From NCBI RefSeq assembly GCF_014836765.1, contig NZ_JACSQG010000001.1, forward strand, positions 244,896 through 308,895: a stretch of DNA of 64,000 nucleotides, read 5' to 3'. Under the pieces are notes generated by a model, which did not search any database, was not told the DNA's origin, and saw nothing but the letters and a program-made list of their open reading frames with translations. This stretch comes from Serpens gallinarum (GTDB lineage Bacteria > Pseudomonadota > Gammaproteobacteria > Pseudomonadales > Pseudomonadaceae). Of this stretch, positions 57,100 to 64,000 are shown piece after piece (within the stretch, counting starts at the first letter, position 1; the number at the start of each line of letters is the position of its first letter). The translations under genes were made by a program, and so were the position numbers.

Positions 57100-58161
57100 T
57101 CAGACCTCGGAATACAGGTGGCCGGGATTGAAGATGCCCTGCGGGTCGAGCGCCGCCTTGAGCTGGCGGTGATAGCGCAGCAGCGGCTCCGGCAGCGGCT
57201 GGAACGGGCTGTCAGTAACGCCCAAGGTGTAGCACTGGGCATGGCCGCCGACTTCGCGGGCGATGCCACGGATCATCTCCGCATCGGCATCGCTCTTCAG
57301 CCAGCGCTGGGCCCCGGCCCAGTCCATCAGTTGCTCGCCAGGCAGTGCCAGCACCGGCGTATTGTTGGGCAGGGACAGGCGCCACAGCGGGCGCGCGTCG
57401 GCAAAGAACGCCAGGCGCTGTTCGCGCAGGTCGTTCCAGTAGCCGGCATCCAGATCTTCACCGCCGATCCGTTCACGGGCGGCCTTGACCGAGCCTTCAC
57501 CGCCTTCCAGTCGCAAGTGCAGCGCCTGGCCGTCATGGCTGGCCGCGCTGATCGGAATCGGCTGCTGGCCCCAGTCGGCGAGCTTGAGCAGGGCAAGCTC
57601 CTGGTCGATTTCCAGGCGCAGGCTGCTGCACAGGCGCGGCTTGGGCAGCACCTTGAGCGAAACTTCGGTGAGCACGCCGAGGCAACCGAAACTGCCGGCC
57701 ATCAAGCGCGACAGGTCGTACCCGGCGACGTTCTTCATCACTTCGCCACCGAAGCGCAGGTGCTTGCCCTGGCCGGTGATGATGCGCGTGCCGAGTACGA
57801 AATCGCGGACCGATCCGCTCCACGGCCGACGGGGACCGGAAAGTCCGGTGGCGATCATGCCGCCGACCGTGGCGCCCGGACCGAAATGCGGCGGCTCGCA
57901 GGGCAGCATCTGCCCGGCGGCGTCCAGCGCGGCTTCCAGCTCCGCCAGCGGCGTGCCGGCGCGCACGCTGACCACCAGCTCGGTAGGGTCGTAGCTGACG
58001 ATGCCGCGATGTGAGCGCGTGTCGAGCAGTTCGCCCTCGACCGGACGACCGAGAAAGCCTTTACTGCCGCTGCCCTGAATGCGCAGTGGCGTCTTGCTGG
58101 CGAGCGCCTGATTGACCTGATCCAGCAACTGGGCGCTGGTGTCGTTTTCAAATACGGACAT
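57100..58161 (-). CDS. glcE: Glycolate oxidase FAD-binding subunit GlcE
   Basis: A 353-residue FAD-binding (PCMH-type) subunit of glycolate dehydrogenase. It has LRIQGSGSKGFLGRP (FAD pyrophosphate loop), GMLPCEPPHFGPGATVGG-like, GLSGPRRPWSGSVRDFVLG and NVAGYDLSRLMAGSFGCLGVLTEV. It is shorter than GlcD and lacks the C-terminal FAD-oxidase half. Its ATG shares a base with the glcD stop (TAATG), showing translational coupling. Confidence 0.95.
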   Translation of the reverse strand: MSVFENDTSAQLLDQVNQALASKTPLRIQGSGSKGFLGRPVEGELLDTRSHRGIVSYDPTELVVSVRAGTPLAELEAALDAAGQMLPCEPPHFGPGATVGGMIATGLSGPRRPWSGSVRDFVLGTRIITGQGKHLRFGGEVMKNVAGYDLSRLMAGSFGCLGVLTEVSLKVLPKPRLCSSLRLEIDQELALLKLADWGQQPIPISAASHDGQALHLRLEGGEGSVKAARERIGGEDLDAGYWNDLREQRLAFFADARPLWRLSLPNNTPVLALPGEQLMDWAGAQRWLKSDADAEMIRGIAREVGGHAQCYTLGVTDSPFQPLPEPLLRYHRQLKAALDPQGIFNPGHLYSEV

Positions 58162-59660
58162 TAGAAACGCTCCAGTTCGGGGAAGGGCAACTCGCCGTTG
58201 TGGATATGCATGCGGCCGAACTCGGCGCAACGATGCAGCGTCGGGATGTTCTTGCCGGGGTTGAGCAGGCCGCTGGGATCGAAGGCCGCCTTCACCGCGT
58301 GGAACAAGGTCAGCTCGTCGGCGTTGAACTGCGAGCACATCTGATTGATCTTCTCGCGACCCACCCCGTGTTCCCCGGTAATGCTGCCGCCCACTTCGAC
58401 GCACAGCTCGAGGATCTTGCCGCCCAGGTTTTCGGCGCGCTCCAGCTCACCGGGCTGGTTGGCATCGAACAGAATCAGCGGGTGCATGTTGCCGTCGCCG
58501 GCGTGGAATACGTTGGCCACGCGCAGGCCGTACTGCTCGGAGAGGTCGGCGATGCCCTTGAGCACGCCCGGCAGCTCGCGGCGCGGGATGGTGCCGTCCA
58601 TGCAGTAGTAGTCTGGCGAAATGCGCCCGACCGCTGGGAAGGCGTTCTTGCGCCCGGCCCAGAAGCGTGCGCGTTCGTCTTCGTTTTGTGCCAGCCTCAC
58701 CTCGGTGGCGCCGGCCAGCTTGAGCACTTCGCTGACGCGTGTGCAGTCGTCATGCACGTCGGCCTCGACGCCATCCAGTTCGCAGAGCAGGATCGCCTCG
58801 GCATCCACCGGGTAGCCGGCGTGGATGAAATCTTCCGCAGCGCGGATCGACAGGTTGTCCATCATCTCCAGGCCGCCGGGGATGATGCCCGCCGCGATGA
58901 TGTCGCCTACCGCGCGGCCGGCCTTTTCCACCGAGTCGAAGGCGGCCAGCAGCACCTTGGCTACTTGCGGCTTGGGCAGCAGCTTGACGGTCACCTCGGT
59001 GATGATCCCGAGCATGCCTTCAGAGCCGGTAAACAGCGCCAGCAGGTCAAAACCCGGCGAATCCAGCGCGTCGGAGCCGAGCGTCATGTGCTCACCCTCG
59101 ACGGTAAGAATGTCCACCTTGAGCAGGTTGTGCACGGTCAGGCCGTATTTCAGGCAGTGCACACCACCGGCGTTCTCGGCGACGTTGCCGCCGATGGAGC
59201 AGGCGATCTGTGAAGAAGGGTCCGGCGCGTAGTACAGCTCATAGGGTGCGGCGGCTTGGGAAATCGCCAGGTTGCGCACGCCAGGCTGAACGCGGGCGAA
59301 GCGACCGTCAGGATCGACTTCGAGAATCTTGGTGAAACGCGCCATCACCAGGAGAATGCCTTGTTCCAGCGGCAGCGCACCGCCGGACAAGCCCGTGCCG
59401 GCGCCACGGGCGACCACGGGCACGCCACGTTCGTGGCAGATCTTGAGCAGGGTTTGCACCTGCTCGACGTGCTCGGGCAGCACCACAAGCATCGGCGTGG
59501 TGCGATAGGCTGACAGGCCATCGCACTCGTAGGGCTTGAGGTCTTCGGTGCGGTGGAGGATTTCCAGATCGGGCAGCCGCGCTTGCAGCTCGGCCAGCAA
59601 CGCGCACTTATCGACCTTGGGCAACGCACCATCGACGCGTTCGTCGTAAAGAATATTCAT
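58161..59660 (-). CDS. glcD: Glycolate oxidase catalytic subunit GlcD
   Basis: Catalytic flavoprotein oxidising glycolate to glyoxylate. The 499-residue product has a PCMH FAD domain (VPVVARGAGTGLSGGALPLEQG around 79-100, CSIGGNVAENAGGVHCLKYG). It ends in a FAD-oxidase C-terminal domain with NVFHAGDGNMHPLI and GSITGEHGVGREK. ATG 59660 begins MNILYDERVDGALPKVDK; upstream frame is promoter DNA. First gene of glcDEFGB-glcA-maeB, divergent from glcC. Confidence 0.97.
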   Translation of the reverse strand: MNILYDERVDGALPKVDKCALLAELQARLPDLEILHRTEDLKPYECDGLSAYRTTPMLVVLPEHVEQVQTLLKICHERGVPVVARGAGTGLSGGALPLEQGILLVMARFTKILEVDPDGRFARVQPGVRNLAISQAAAPYELYYAPDPSSQIACSIGGNVAENAGGVHCLKYGLTVHNLLKVDILTVEGEHMTLGSDALDSPGFDLLALFTGSEGMLGIITEVTVKLLPKPQVAKVLLAAFDSVEKAGRAVGDIIAAGIIPGGLEMMDNLSIRAAEDFIHAGYPVDAEAILLCELDGVEADVHDDCTRVSEVLKLAGATEVRLAQNEDERARFWAGRKNAFPAVGRISPDYYCMDGTIPRRELPGVLKGIADLSEQYGLRVANVFHAGDGNMHPLILFDANQPGELERAENLGGKILELCVEVGGSITGEHGVGREKINQMCSQFNADELTLFHAVKAAFDPSGLLNPGKNIPTLHRCAEFGRMHIHNGELPFPELERF

Positions 59661-59800
59661 AGGGCTCACACGGTGGTGGTTTTTTAATTGTTCTCGGAGT
59701 CCGCCGGTTGGCTTCACTAGAGGCGTAACCGGTCGGGCTCGCTGAGCCATGGCACCTTGAGAGTGGCCCAGGCCGCTTTTAGGAGTCCATGGGGGGCGGG

Positions 59801-59815
59801 ACTGGTCCTACCAGT
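59801..59815. promoter_or_regulatory. GlcC operator candidate, glcD-proximal
   Basis: ACTGGTCCTACCAGT is a perfect 6-bp inverted repeat around CCT and contains TGGTCCTACCA. FadR/PdhR-subfamily GntR regulators such as GlcC, LldR and PdhR bind TNGTNNNACNA, which this fits fully. It lies 141-155 bp upstream of glcD. Confidence 0.75.
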
Positions 59816-59898
59816 TTCGTCCTCGTCTCACCGGTGAAAGGCCGGTAGCCCTGTATCCATGCGGGTACGGTTTCGGCTGTTGGCCATATGCTTGTATG

Positions 59899-59911
59899 CT
59901 GGTCCTACCAG
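59899..59911. promoter_or_regulatory. GlcC operator candidate, glcC-proximal
   Basis: CTGGTCCTACCAG carries the identical 11-mer TGGTCCTACCA found at 59803-59813, 97 bp centre to centre. It ends 16 bp before the glcC ATG and touches its Shine-Dalgarno region (GGAG), so bound GlcC should block its own expression. Confidence 0.75.
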
Positions 59912-59926
59912 TTGGAGAGCTAAAAC

Positions 59927-60706
59927 ATGGAAAATGCCAAGGGTAATCAGCAGGGTAAAAGCCGAATCGCCGACCAGGTGGCGGAGCGCATCGAGCGGCT
60001 GATCGTCGACGGGGTGCTTAAAGTCGGCCAGGCGCTGCCGTCCGAGCGGCGCCTGGTGGAAACCCTCGGCTGCTCACGCTCGGCGCTGCGCGAGGGCCTG
60101 CGCATCCTGCGCGGACGCGGCATCATCGACACTGAGCAGGGGCGGGGCTCGTTTGTCGCCGACCTGAACCGGGGCAACGATGCGACACCGCTGATGAACC
60201 TGTTCAGCTCGCAGCCGCGTACCTTATTCGACCTGCTGGAAGTACGCGCCTTGCTGGAAGGGGAGTCGGCACGCTTGGCCGCGCTGCGCGCCACCGACGC
60301 CGATCTGCTGCTGATCAAGCGCCGCTACCAAGAAATGCTCGCCGCCTACGACGAACCGCAGCCGCTCGACCCCCGCGAGCACGCGCGCCGCGACCACGCC
60401 TTCCACCGCGCCATCAGCGAGGCCTCCCACAACCCGGTGCTGGTGCTGACGTTACAGTCGCTGAGCGAACTGATGCTGAGCACGGTGTTTGCCTCGGTAA
60501 ACAACCTCTACCACCGCCCGCCGCAGAAACGACAGATCGACCGCCAACACACCCGCCTGTACCACGCGGTAATTGAACGCCTGCCCGAACAAGCCCAACG
60601 CGCCGCCCGCGAACATATCAACAGCGTGCGCGACAACCTGCGCGAGATCGAGCAAGAAGAGCAGCGATTGGTGCGATCGACGATGCGGTTGGAGGGGGTG
60701 GAGTGA
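59927..60706 (+). CDS. glcC: GntR-family regulator of glycolate use, GlcC
   Basis: A 259-residue FadR-type regulator: N-terminal winged HTH (IADQVAERIERLIVDGVLKVGQALPSERRLVETLGCSRSALREGLRILRGRGIIDTEQGRGSFV) and a C-terminal FCD effector domain (LLEVRALLEGESARLAALRA, DHAFHRAISEASHNPVLV). The FCD metal-binding His residues are visible. GlcC activates glc genes with glycolate and represses itself. Its location divergent from glcD with paired operators supports the assignment. GGAG precedes the ATG. Confidence 0.93.
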   Translation: MENAKGNQQGKSRIADQVAERIERLIVDGVLKVGQALPSERRLVETLGCSRSALREGLRILRGRGIIDTEQGRGSFVADLNRGNDATPLMNLFSSQPRTLFDLLEVRALLEGESARLAALRATDADLLLIKRRYQEMLAAYDEPQPLDPREHARRDHAFHRAISEASHNPVLVLTLQSLSELMLSTVFASVNNLYHRPPQKRQIDRQHTRLYHAVIERLPEQAQRAAREHINSVRDNLREIEQEEQRLVRSTMRLEGVE

Positions 60707-60738
60707 GAGCTCGGGCTGGCTTTTAGTCTGATCGACAC

Positions 60739-60764
60739 AAAAAAGCCGCGCAGTGCGCGGCTTT
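60739..60764 (-). terminator. Intrinsic terminator of tRNA-Ile2
   Basis: AAAGCCGCGC and GCGCGGCTTT form a 10-bp stem around AGT. On the minus strand the stem is followed by six T, 6 bp after the tRNA 3' end. On the plus strand only three T follow, so it is a weaker end for glcC. Confidence 0.88.
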
Positions 60765-60769
60765 GAAGG

Positions 60770-60846
60770 TGGTGGGCCCACACGGACTCGAACCGTGGAC
60801 CAAAGGATTATGAGTCCTCTGCTCTAACCAACTGAGCTATAGGCCC
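60770..60846 (-). tRNA. tRNA with CAT anticodon, probably tRNA-Ile2
   Basis: A 77-nt cloverleaf on the minus strand starting GGGCCTATAGCTCAGTTGG, anticodon CAT (complement of 60810-60812), T-arm GGTTCGAGTCC and encoded CCA. A CAT anticodon can be Met or lysidine-modified Ile2. The acceptor and anticodon stems (GAGGA/TCCTT) resemble E. coli ileX rather than elongator metT, and the position next to rpoD is that of ileX. TilS is not encoded here, so the call stays provisional. Confidence 0.8.
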
Positions 60847-60908
60847 CCAGAAGGAAGGCGCGATTATAACGGCGTCGGCGGGGATGCGCCATCCGTCGTC
60901 CACAATGC

Positions 60909-60936
60909 AAAACCCCCGGTTTGGGCCGGGGGTTTT
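60909..60936. terminator. Intrinsic terminator of rpoD
   Basis: AAAACCCCCGG pairs with CCGGGGGTTTT around a 6-nt TTTGGG loop, just past the rpoD stop on the minus strand. Only four T follow, but the 11-bp stem is strong. Confidence 0.85.
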
Positions 60937-60940
60937 GGTA

Positions 60941-62794
60941 TCACTCGTCGAGGAAGGAGCGCAGGTGCTCGCTTCGTGTCGGGTGGCGCAGCTTGCGCAG
61001 TGCCTTGGCTTCGATCTGGCGGATACGTTCGCGGGTGACATCGAACTGCTTGCCGACTTCCTCGAGGGTGTGGTCGGTATTCATGTCGATGCCGAAGCGC
61101 ATGCGCAGGACCTTGGCTTCGCGGGCGGTGAGGCCCGAGAGCACGTCGCGGGTGGCTTCCTTGAGGCTTTCCACGGTCGCCACGTCGATCGGCGATTGCA
61201 TGGCGGAGTCTTCAATGAAGTCGCCCAGGTGCGAGTCTTCGTCGTCACCGATCGGGGTTTCCATGGAGATCGGCTCTTTGGCGATCTTCAATACCTTGCG
61301 GACCTTGTCCTCGGGCATTTCCATGCGTTCGCCCAGCTCTTCCGGAGTGGGCTCGCGGCCCATTTCCTGCAGCATCTGGCGAGAGATGCGGTTGAGCTTG
61401 TTGATCGTCTCGATCATATGCACCGGGATACGGATGGTGCGCGCCTGGTCGGCGATCGAGCGGGTGATCGCCTGGCGAATCCACCAGGTGGCGTAGGTCG
61501 AGAACTTGTAGCCGCGACGGTATTCGAACTTGTCCACCGCCTTCATCAGGCCAATGTTGCCTTCCTGGATCAGGTCGAGGAATTGCAGGCCGCGGTTGGT
61601 GTACTTCTTGGCAATCGAGATCACCAGACGCAGGTTGGCCTCGACCATTTCCTTCTTGGCGCGGCGGGCCTTGGCCTCGCCGATGGACATGCTGCGGTTG
61701 ATGTCCTTGATTTCGGCAATGGTCAGGCCGACTTCGTTTTCAAGGTCGATCAGTTTTTGCTGGTTGCGCTTGATGTCGTCCTGCAGGTTGCCAATGGCTT
61801 CGGCGTACTTCGCCTTGCCCTTGGCCAGGCCTTCGCTCCAGGTCAGGTCGACTTCGTTGTGCGGGAACAGCTTGAGGAAGTCGGTACGCGGCATGCGCGC
61901 GTCACGCACGCACAGCTGCATGATGGCGCGTTCCTGCTGGCGCACACGGTACAGGGCGCTGCGCACGGTCTCGACCAGGGGATCGTACTGCTTGGGTACG
62001 AGCTTGATCGGCATGAACAAGATGCCCAGGGCGTCCAGCTCGGCATTGGCCTGCTTGCTGCCACGGCCGTATTTTTTCAGGGCCTTGTTGGCAACTTCCA
62101 GCTGGTCGGCAATAGCCGTGAAACGGCGCAGGGCTTCTTCCGGGTCCGGGCCGCCATCACCTTCCTCTTCGGCTTCCTCGGTCTCGGTCTCTTCCTCTTC
62201 CTCGTCGTCCTTGTCCTTGGCCGCAGGCGCGGCGGGCTTGGCGATGACCGGCGCTACTTCCTCGGCGGGCAGCGTGCCATCGTCCGGGTCGATATAGCCG
62301 TTGAAGACATCGGTCAGGCGACCGCCTTCGGTGCTGACGCGTTGGTATTCGGCAAGAATGCCATCGACGATGCCGGGGAAGTGGGCCATGGCGACCATGA
62401 CTTCACGGATACCTTCCTCGATGCGCTTGGCGATTTCGATTTCGCCTTCGCGGGTCAGCAGCTCAACGGTACCCATTTCGCGCATGTACATGCGCACCGG
62501 GTCCGTGGTGCGACCGATGTCGGTTTCCACGGCAGCGAGTGCCGCTGCGGCTTCTTCAGCCGCGGCTTCGTCGGTGTCGCCTTCGGCCAACAACAGGGCA
62601 TCCGCATCCGGGGCAGTCTCGAATACGTTGATACCCATGTCGTTGATCATGCGGATGATGTCTTCCACCTGTTCCGGATCGGAAATATCCTCCGGCAGGT
62701 GGTCATTGACCTCAGCGTAAGTCAGGTAACCCTGCTCACGACCGCGGGCGATCAACTCTTTCAAACGAGATTGCTGTTGCGCTTTTACGGACAT
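60941..62794 (-). CDS. rpoD: RNA polymerase sigma factor RpoD (sigma-70)
   Basis: Primary sigma factor, 617 residues. Region 1.1 is N-terminal and is followed by an acidic nonconserved segment ([20 protein letters not shown]). Region 2 carries [73 protein letters not shown] promoter recognition; regions 3 and 4 end in the [42 protein letters not shown]. It is separated from dnaG by only 57 bp, the usual dnaG-rpoD macromolecular synthesis order. Confidence 0.99.
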   Translation of the reverse strand: MSVKAQQQSRLKELIARGREQGYLTYAEVNDHLPEDISDPEQVEDIIRMINDMGINVFETAPDADALLLAEGDTDEAAAEEAAAALAAVETDIGRTTDPVRMYMREMGTVELLTREGEIEIAKRIEEGIREVMVAMAHFPGIVDGILAEYQRVSTEGGRLTDVFNGYIDPDDGTLPAEEVAPVIAKPAAPAAKDKDDEEEEETETEEAEEEGDGGPDPEEALRRFTAIADQLEVANKALKKYGRGSKQANAELDALGILFMPIKLVPKQYDPLVETVRSALYRVRQQERAIMQLCVRDARMPRTDFLKLFPHNEVDLTWSEGLAKGKAKYAEAIGNLQDDIKRNQQKLIDLENEVGLTIAEIKDINRSMSIGEAKARRAKKEMVEANLRLVISIAKKYTNRGLQFLDLIQEGNIGLMKAVDKFEYRRGYKFSTYATWWIRQAITRSIADQARTIRIPVHMIETINKLNRISRQMLQEMGREPTPEELGERMEMPEDKVRKVLKIAKEPISMETPIGDDEDSHLGDFIEDSAMQSPIDVATVESLKEATRDVLSGLTAREAKVLRMRFGIDMNTDHTLEEVGKQFDVTRERIRQIEAKALRKLRHPTRSEHLRSFLDE

Positions 62795-62851
62795 AACACC
62801 CTATCCACTGACGGTCTGGCGGGCTAAAAATAAGCCGAGGATTATAGCCGA

Positions 62852-64000
62852 TTATTGACCACGCGCGCCAGATGTGCGTGTGGGCATGCCGGCATCGCGG
62901 CTGAGCAGCTCGCGTAACTGGTCTTTTTCAGCTGCGTTCAACTCGGTTAGACGTGCTTTTTGCAGGAGTTGTTCAAGGCAACGCTCCCGCTGGCGGGCCG
63001 TTAACCTAGTTATAGTGTCGAAAAATTGTTGTTCAAGGTTGTCTGCGGAAATCAGCCACTCCTTTTCTGCCAGGGCGCGCAGCAGGCGGCCTTGCTCGGT
63101 GCCATGCCAGCGGGCGATGAGTTGCAGGGTGCGCAGGTTGGGATTTTTCTGCAGGGCTTCGATCAGCGCGACCAGCAGCTGCGCGTAGGTATCGTCTTCG
63201 GCGGCGAAGGTATTGGCTTCCTCGACCTTCTGAGCCAGTTCGGGGTGATGCAGCAGCGTGCGTAGCGCGCTCAGGTTGGGCGGCTCGACACTGACGGCGG
63301 TGCGCGGCGCGCGCGGCTGGAAGTCACGCGAGCCTTTTTTCTCCCAGCGCTTGCCATCTTTTTTCCACTCGCTTTTTTGCGGACGGGGACGCTCAAAGGC
63401 AGGGGCGGGCGAGGCGGTTTCGTAATCGGCATAGCCGGGTGAGGCCTGGTAATAAGCCTCCTCATCGTAGGGCGAATACTCGCTTGGCGGTGCGCTGGAT
63501 GGAGTGGGTGCCTGGGATATCGCTTCACCGCTCAGGCCGGTGATTTGCGTCAGGCGCTGGCGCATCAGCGCGCGCAGGTTGGCGCCGGGGATCTTTTCGA
63601 TCAGCGGTGCGGCGAGTGTGGCCAGGTGGGCCTTGCCTTCCAGGGAGCGTGGGTCGGCTTCCTGGCTGAGTTGTTCAAAAAAATAATCCGCCAGGGGTTG
63701 GGCTTGCTGGTGGATGCGTGCCTGAAACGCCTCGGCGCCTTCGGCGCGCACCAGGGTGTCCGGGTCTTCGCCTTCGGGCAGGAACAAAAAGCGCGCGCGC
63801 CGGCCATCTTGCAGGCTGGGCAAGGTGGATTCCAGGGCGCGCCAAGCCGCCTTGCGTCCGGCGGCATCGCCATCGAAGCAGAACAGTACGCTGGGCACCA
63901 GGCGGAACAGGCGCTTGAGATGCTCTTCGCTGGTGGCGGTGCCCAGTGTGGCGACCGCGTTGCGCAGGCCTTGCTGGGCGAGGGCGATGACGTCCATGTA
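62852..64000 (-). CDS. dnaG: DNA primase DnaG, C-terminal part (5' end outside window)
   Basis: The last 382 residues of primase; the frame is open through the window edge (reading YMDVIALAQQG from 63998). The Toprim domain acidic residues lie in LFCFDGDAAGRKAAW. Linker residues Ser-, Pro- and Tyr-rich (PSSAPPSEYSPYDEEAYY) lead to the helical C-terminal helicase-binding domain, which should contact DnaB. The N-terminal zinc finger and half of the RNA polymerase domain lie beyond the window. Confidence 0.97.
   Translation of the reverse strand, partial: YMDVIALAQQGLRNAVATLGTATSEEHLKRLFRLVPSVLFCFDGDAAGRKAAWRALESTLPSLQDGRRARFLFLPEGEDPDTLVRAEGAEAFQARIHQQAQPLADYFFEQLSQEADPRSLEGKAHLATLAAPLIEKIPGANLRALMRQRLTQITGLSGEAISQAPTPSSAPPSEYSPYDEEAYYQASPGYADYETASPAPAFERPRPQKSEWKKDGKRWEKKGSRDFQPRAPRTAVSVEPPNLSALRTLLHHPELAQKVEEANTFAAEDDTYAQLLVALIEALQKNPNLRTLQLIARWHGTEQGRLLRALAEKEWLISADNLEQQFFDTITRLTARQRERCLEQLLQKARLTELNAAEKDQLRELLSRDAGMPTRTSGARGQ

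Noticed and set aside
60884..62827. Long open frame (about 647 codons) antisense to rpoD
   Set aside because: Lies exactly opposite rpoD and has the composition of a GC-rich shadow frame, without ribosome-binding site or domain. RpoD is unmistakable on the other strand.

Overview
The window is a gene-dense, high-GC chromosomal segment from a gammaproteobacterium that looks like Pseudomonas sensu lato. Pointers are the linked glnA-ntrB-ntrC, secB-grxC-rhodanese, hisB-hisH-hisA-hisF and ctpA-envC-gpmI blocks, a bioBFHCD operon, a large GDSL autotransporter esterase (EstA), REP elements with a REP-associated tyrosine transposase, and tRNA-Ile2 next to rpoD-dnaG. No plasmid, prophage or CRISPR signature is present. 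Almost everything is core housekeeping; accessory character is limited to intergenic repeats and a few small operons.

Layout. 1-5.8 kb (minus): two tandem tRNA-Phe genes, the asmA-mutY-yggX operon, a LhgO-like FAD oxidoreductase and comF. 5.9-10.4 kb (plus): biotin operon bioB-F-H-C-D. 10.6-15.2 kb: a large acyl-CoA dehydrogenase, then a convergent pair encoding a DEDD exonuclease and a cNMP/CBS/DUF294 protein. 15.5-18.7 kb (minus): a three-gene operon of chemoreceptor, outer-membrane porin and short PstS-like binding protein, with a perfect 23-bp palindrome upstream. 18.8-21.9 kb: stand-alone malate synthase G, a 177-bp MITE-like palindrome and a GcvR-like ACT protein. 22-24.3 kb (minus): RarD, SrkA kinase and a PanZ-like GNAT. 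24.6-27.8 kb (plus): hisB-hisH-DUF2164-hisA-hisF. 27.9-33.1 kb (minus): divergent polysaccharide deacetylase, ctpA, envC, gpmI (cell envelope plus glycolysis). 33.2-34.4 kb (plus): rhodanese-like protein, grxC, secB. 34.5-42.1 kb: trmL, a small membrane protein, then on the minus strand glnA, a REP/RAYT remnant, two tandem DUF4124 proteins, ntrB and ntrC, with sigma-54 and NtrC sites visible. 42.5-49.6 kb (plus): thiI, typA, estA, xthA. 49.9-60.7 kb: glycolate utilisation locus glcDEFGB-glcA-maeB (minus) with divergent regulator glcC. 60.8-64 kb (minus): tRNA-Ile2, rpoD and the C-terminal part of dnaG, cut by the window edge.

How the genes work together. The glc locus encodes glycolate uptake (GlcA), oxidation to glyoxylate (GlcDEF), condensation with acetyl-CoA to malate (GlcB) and probably malate to pyruvate (MaeB), under GlcC, for which two identical TGGTCCTACCA operators lie in the divergent promoter region. 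A second malate synthase G lies about 32 kb away. The nitrogen block has a textbook sigma-54 promoter with an NtrC-like site upstream of glnA and a near-perfect NtrC site upstream of ntrB.

The points most worth following are the chemoreceptor-porin-binding protein operon with its palindromic operator, the TA-flanked long-palindrome MITE, a family of GTAGGGTGGA palindromic repeats in several spacers, the decayed RAYT with its surviving REPs, and the duplicated malate synthase. I did not find evidence for a wholly new defence or mobile system.
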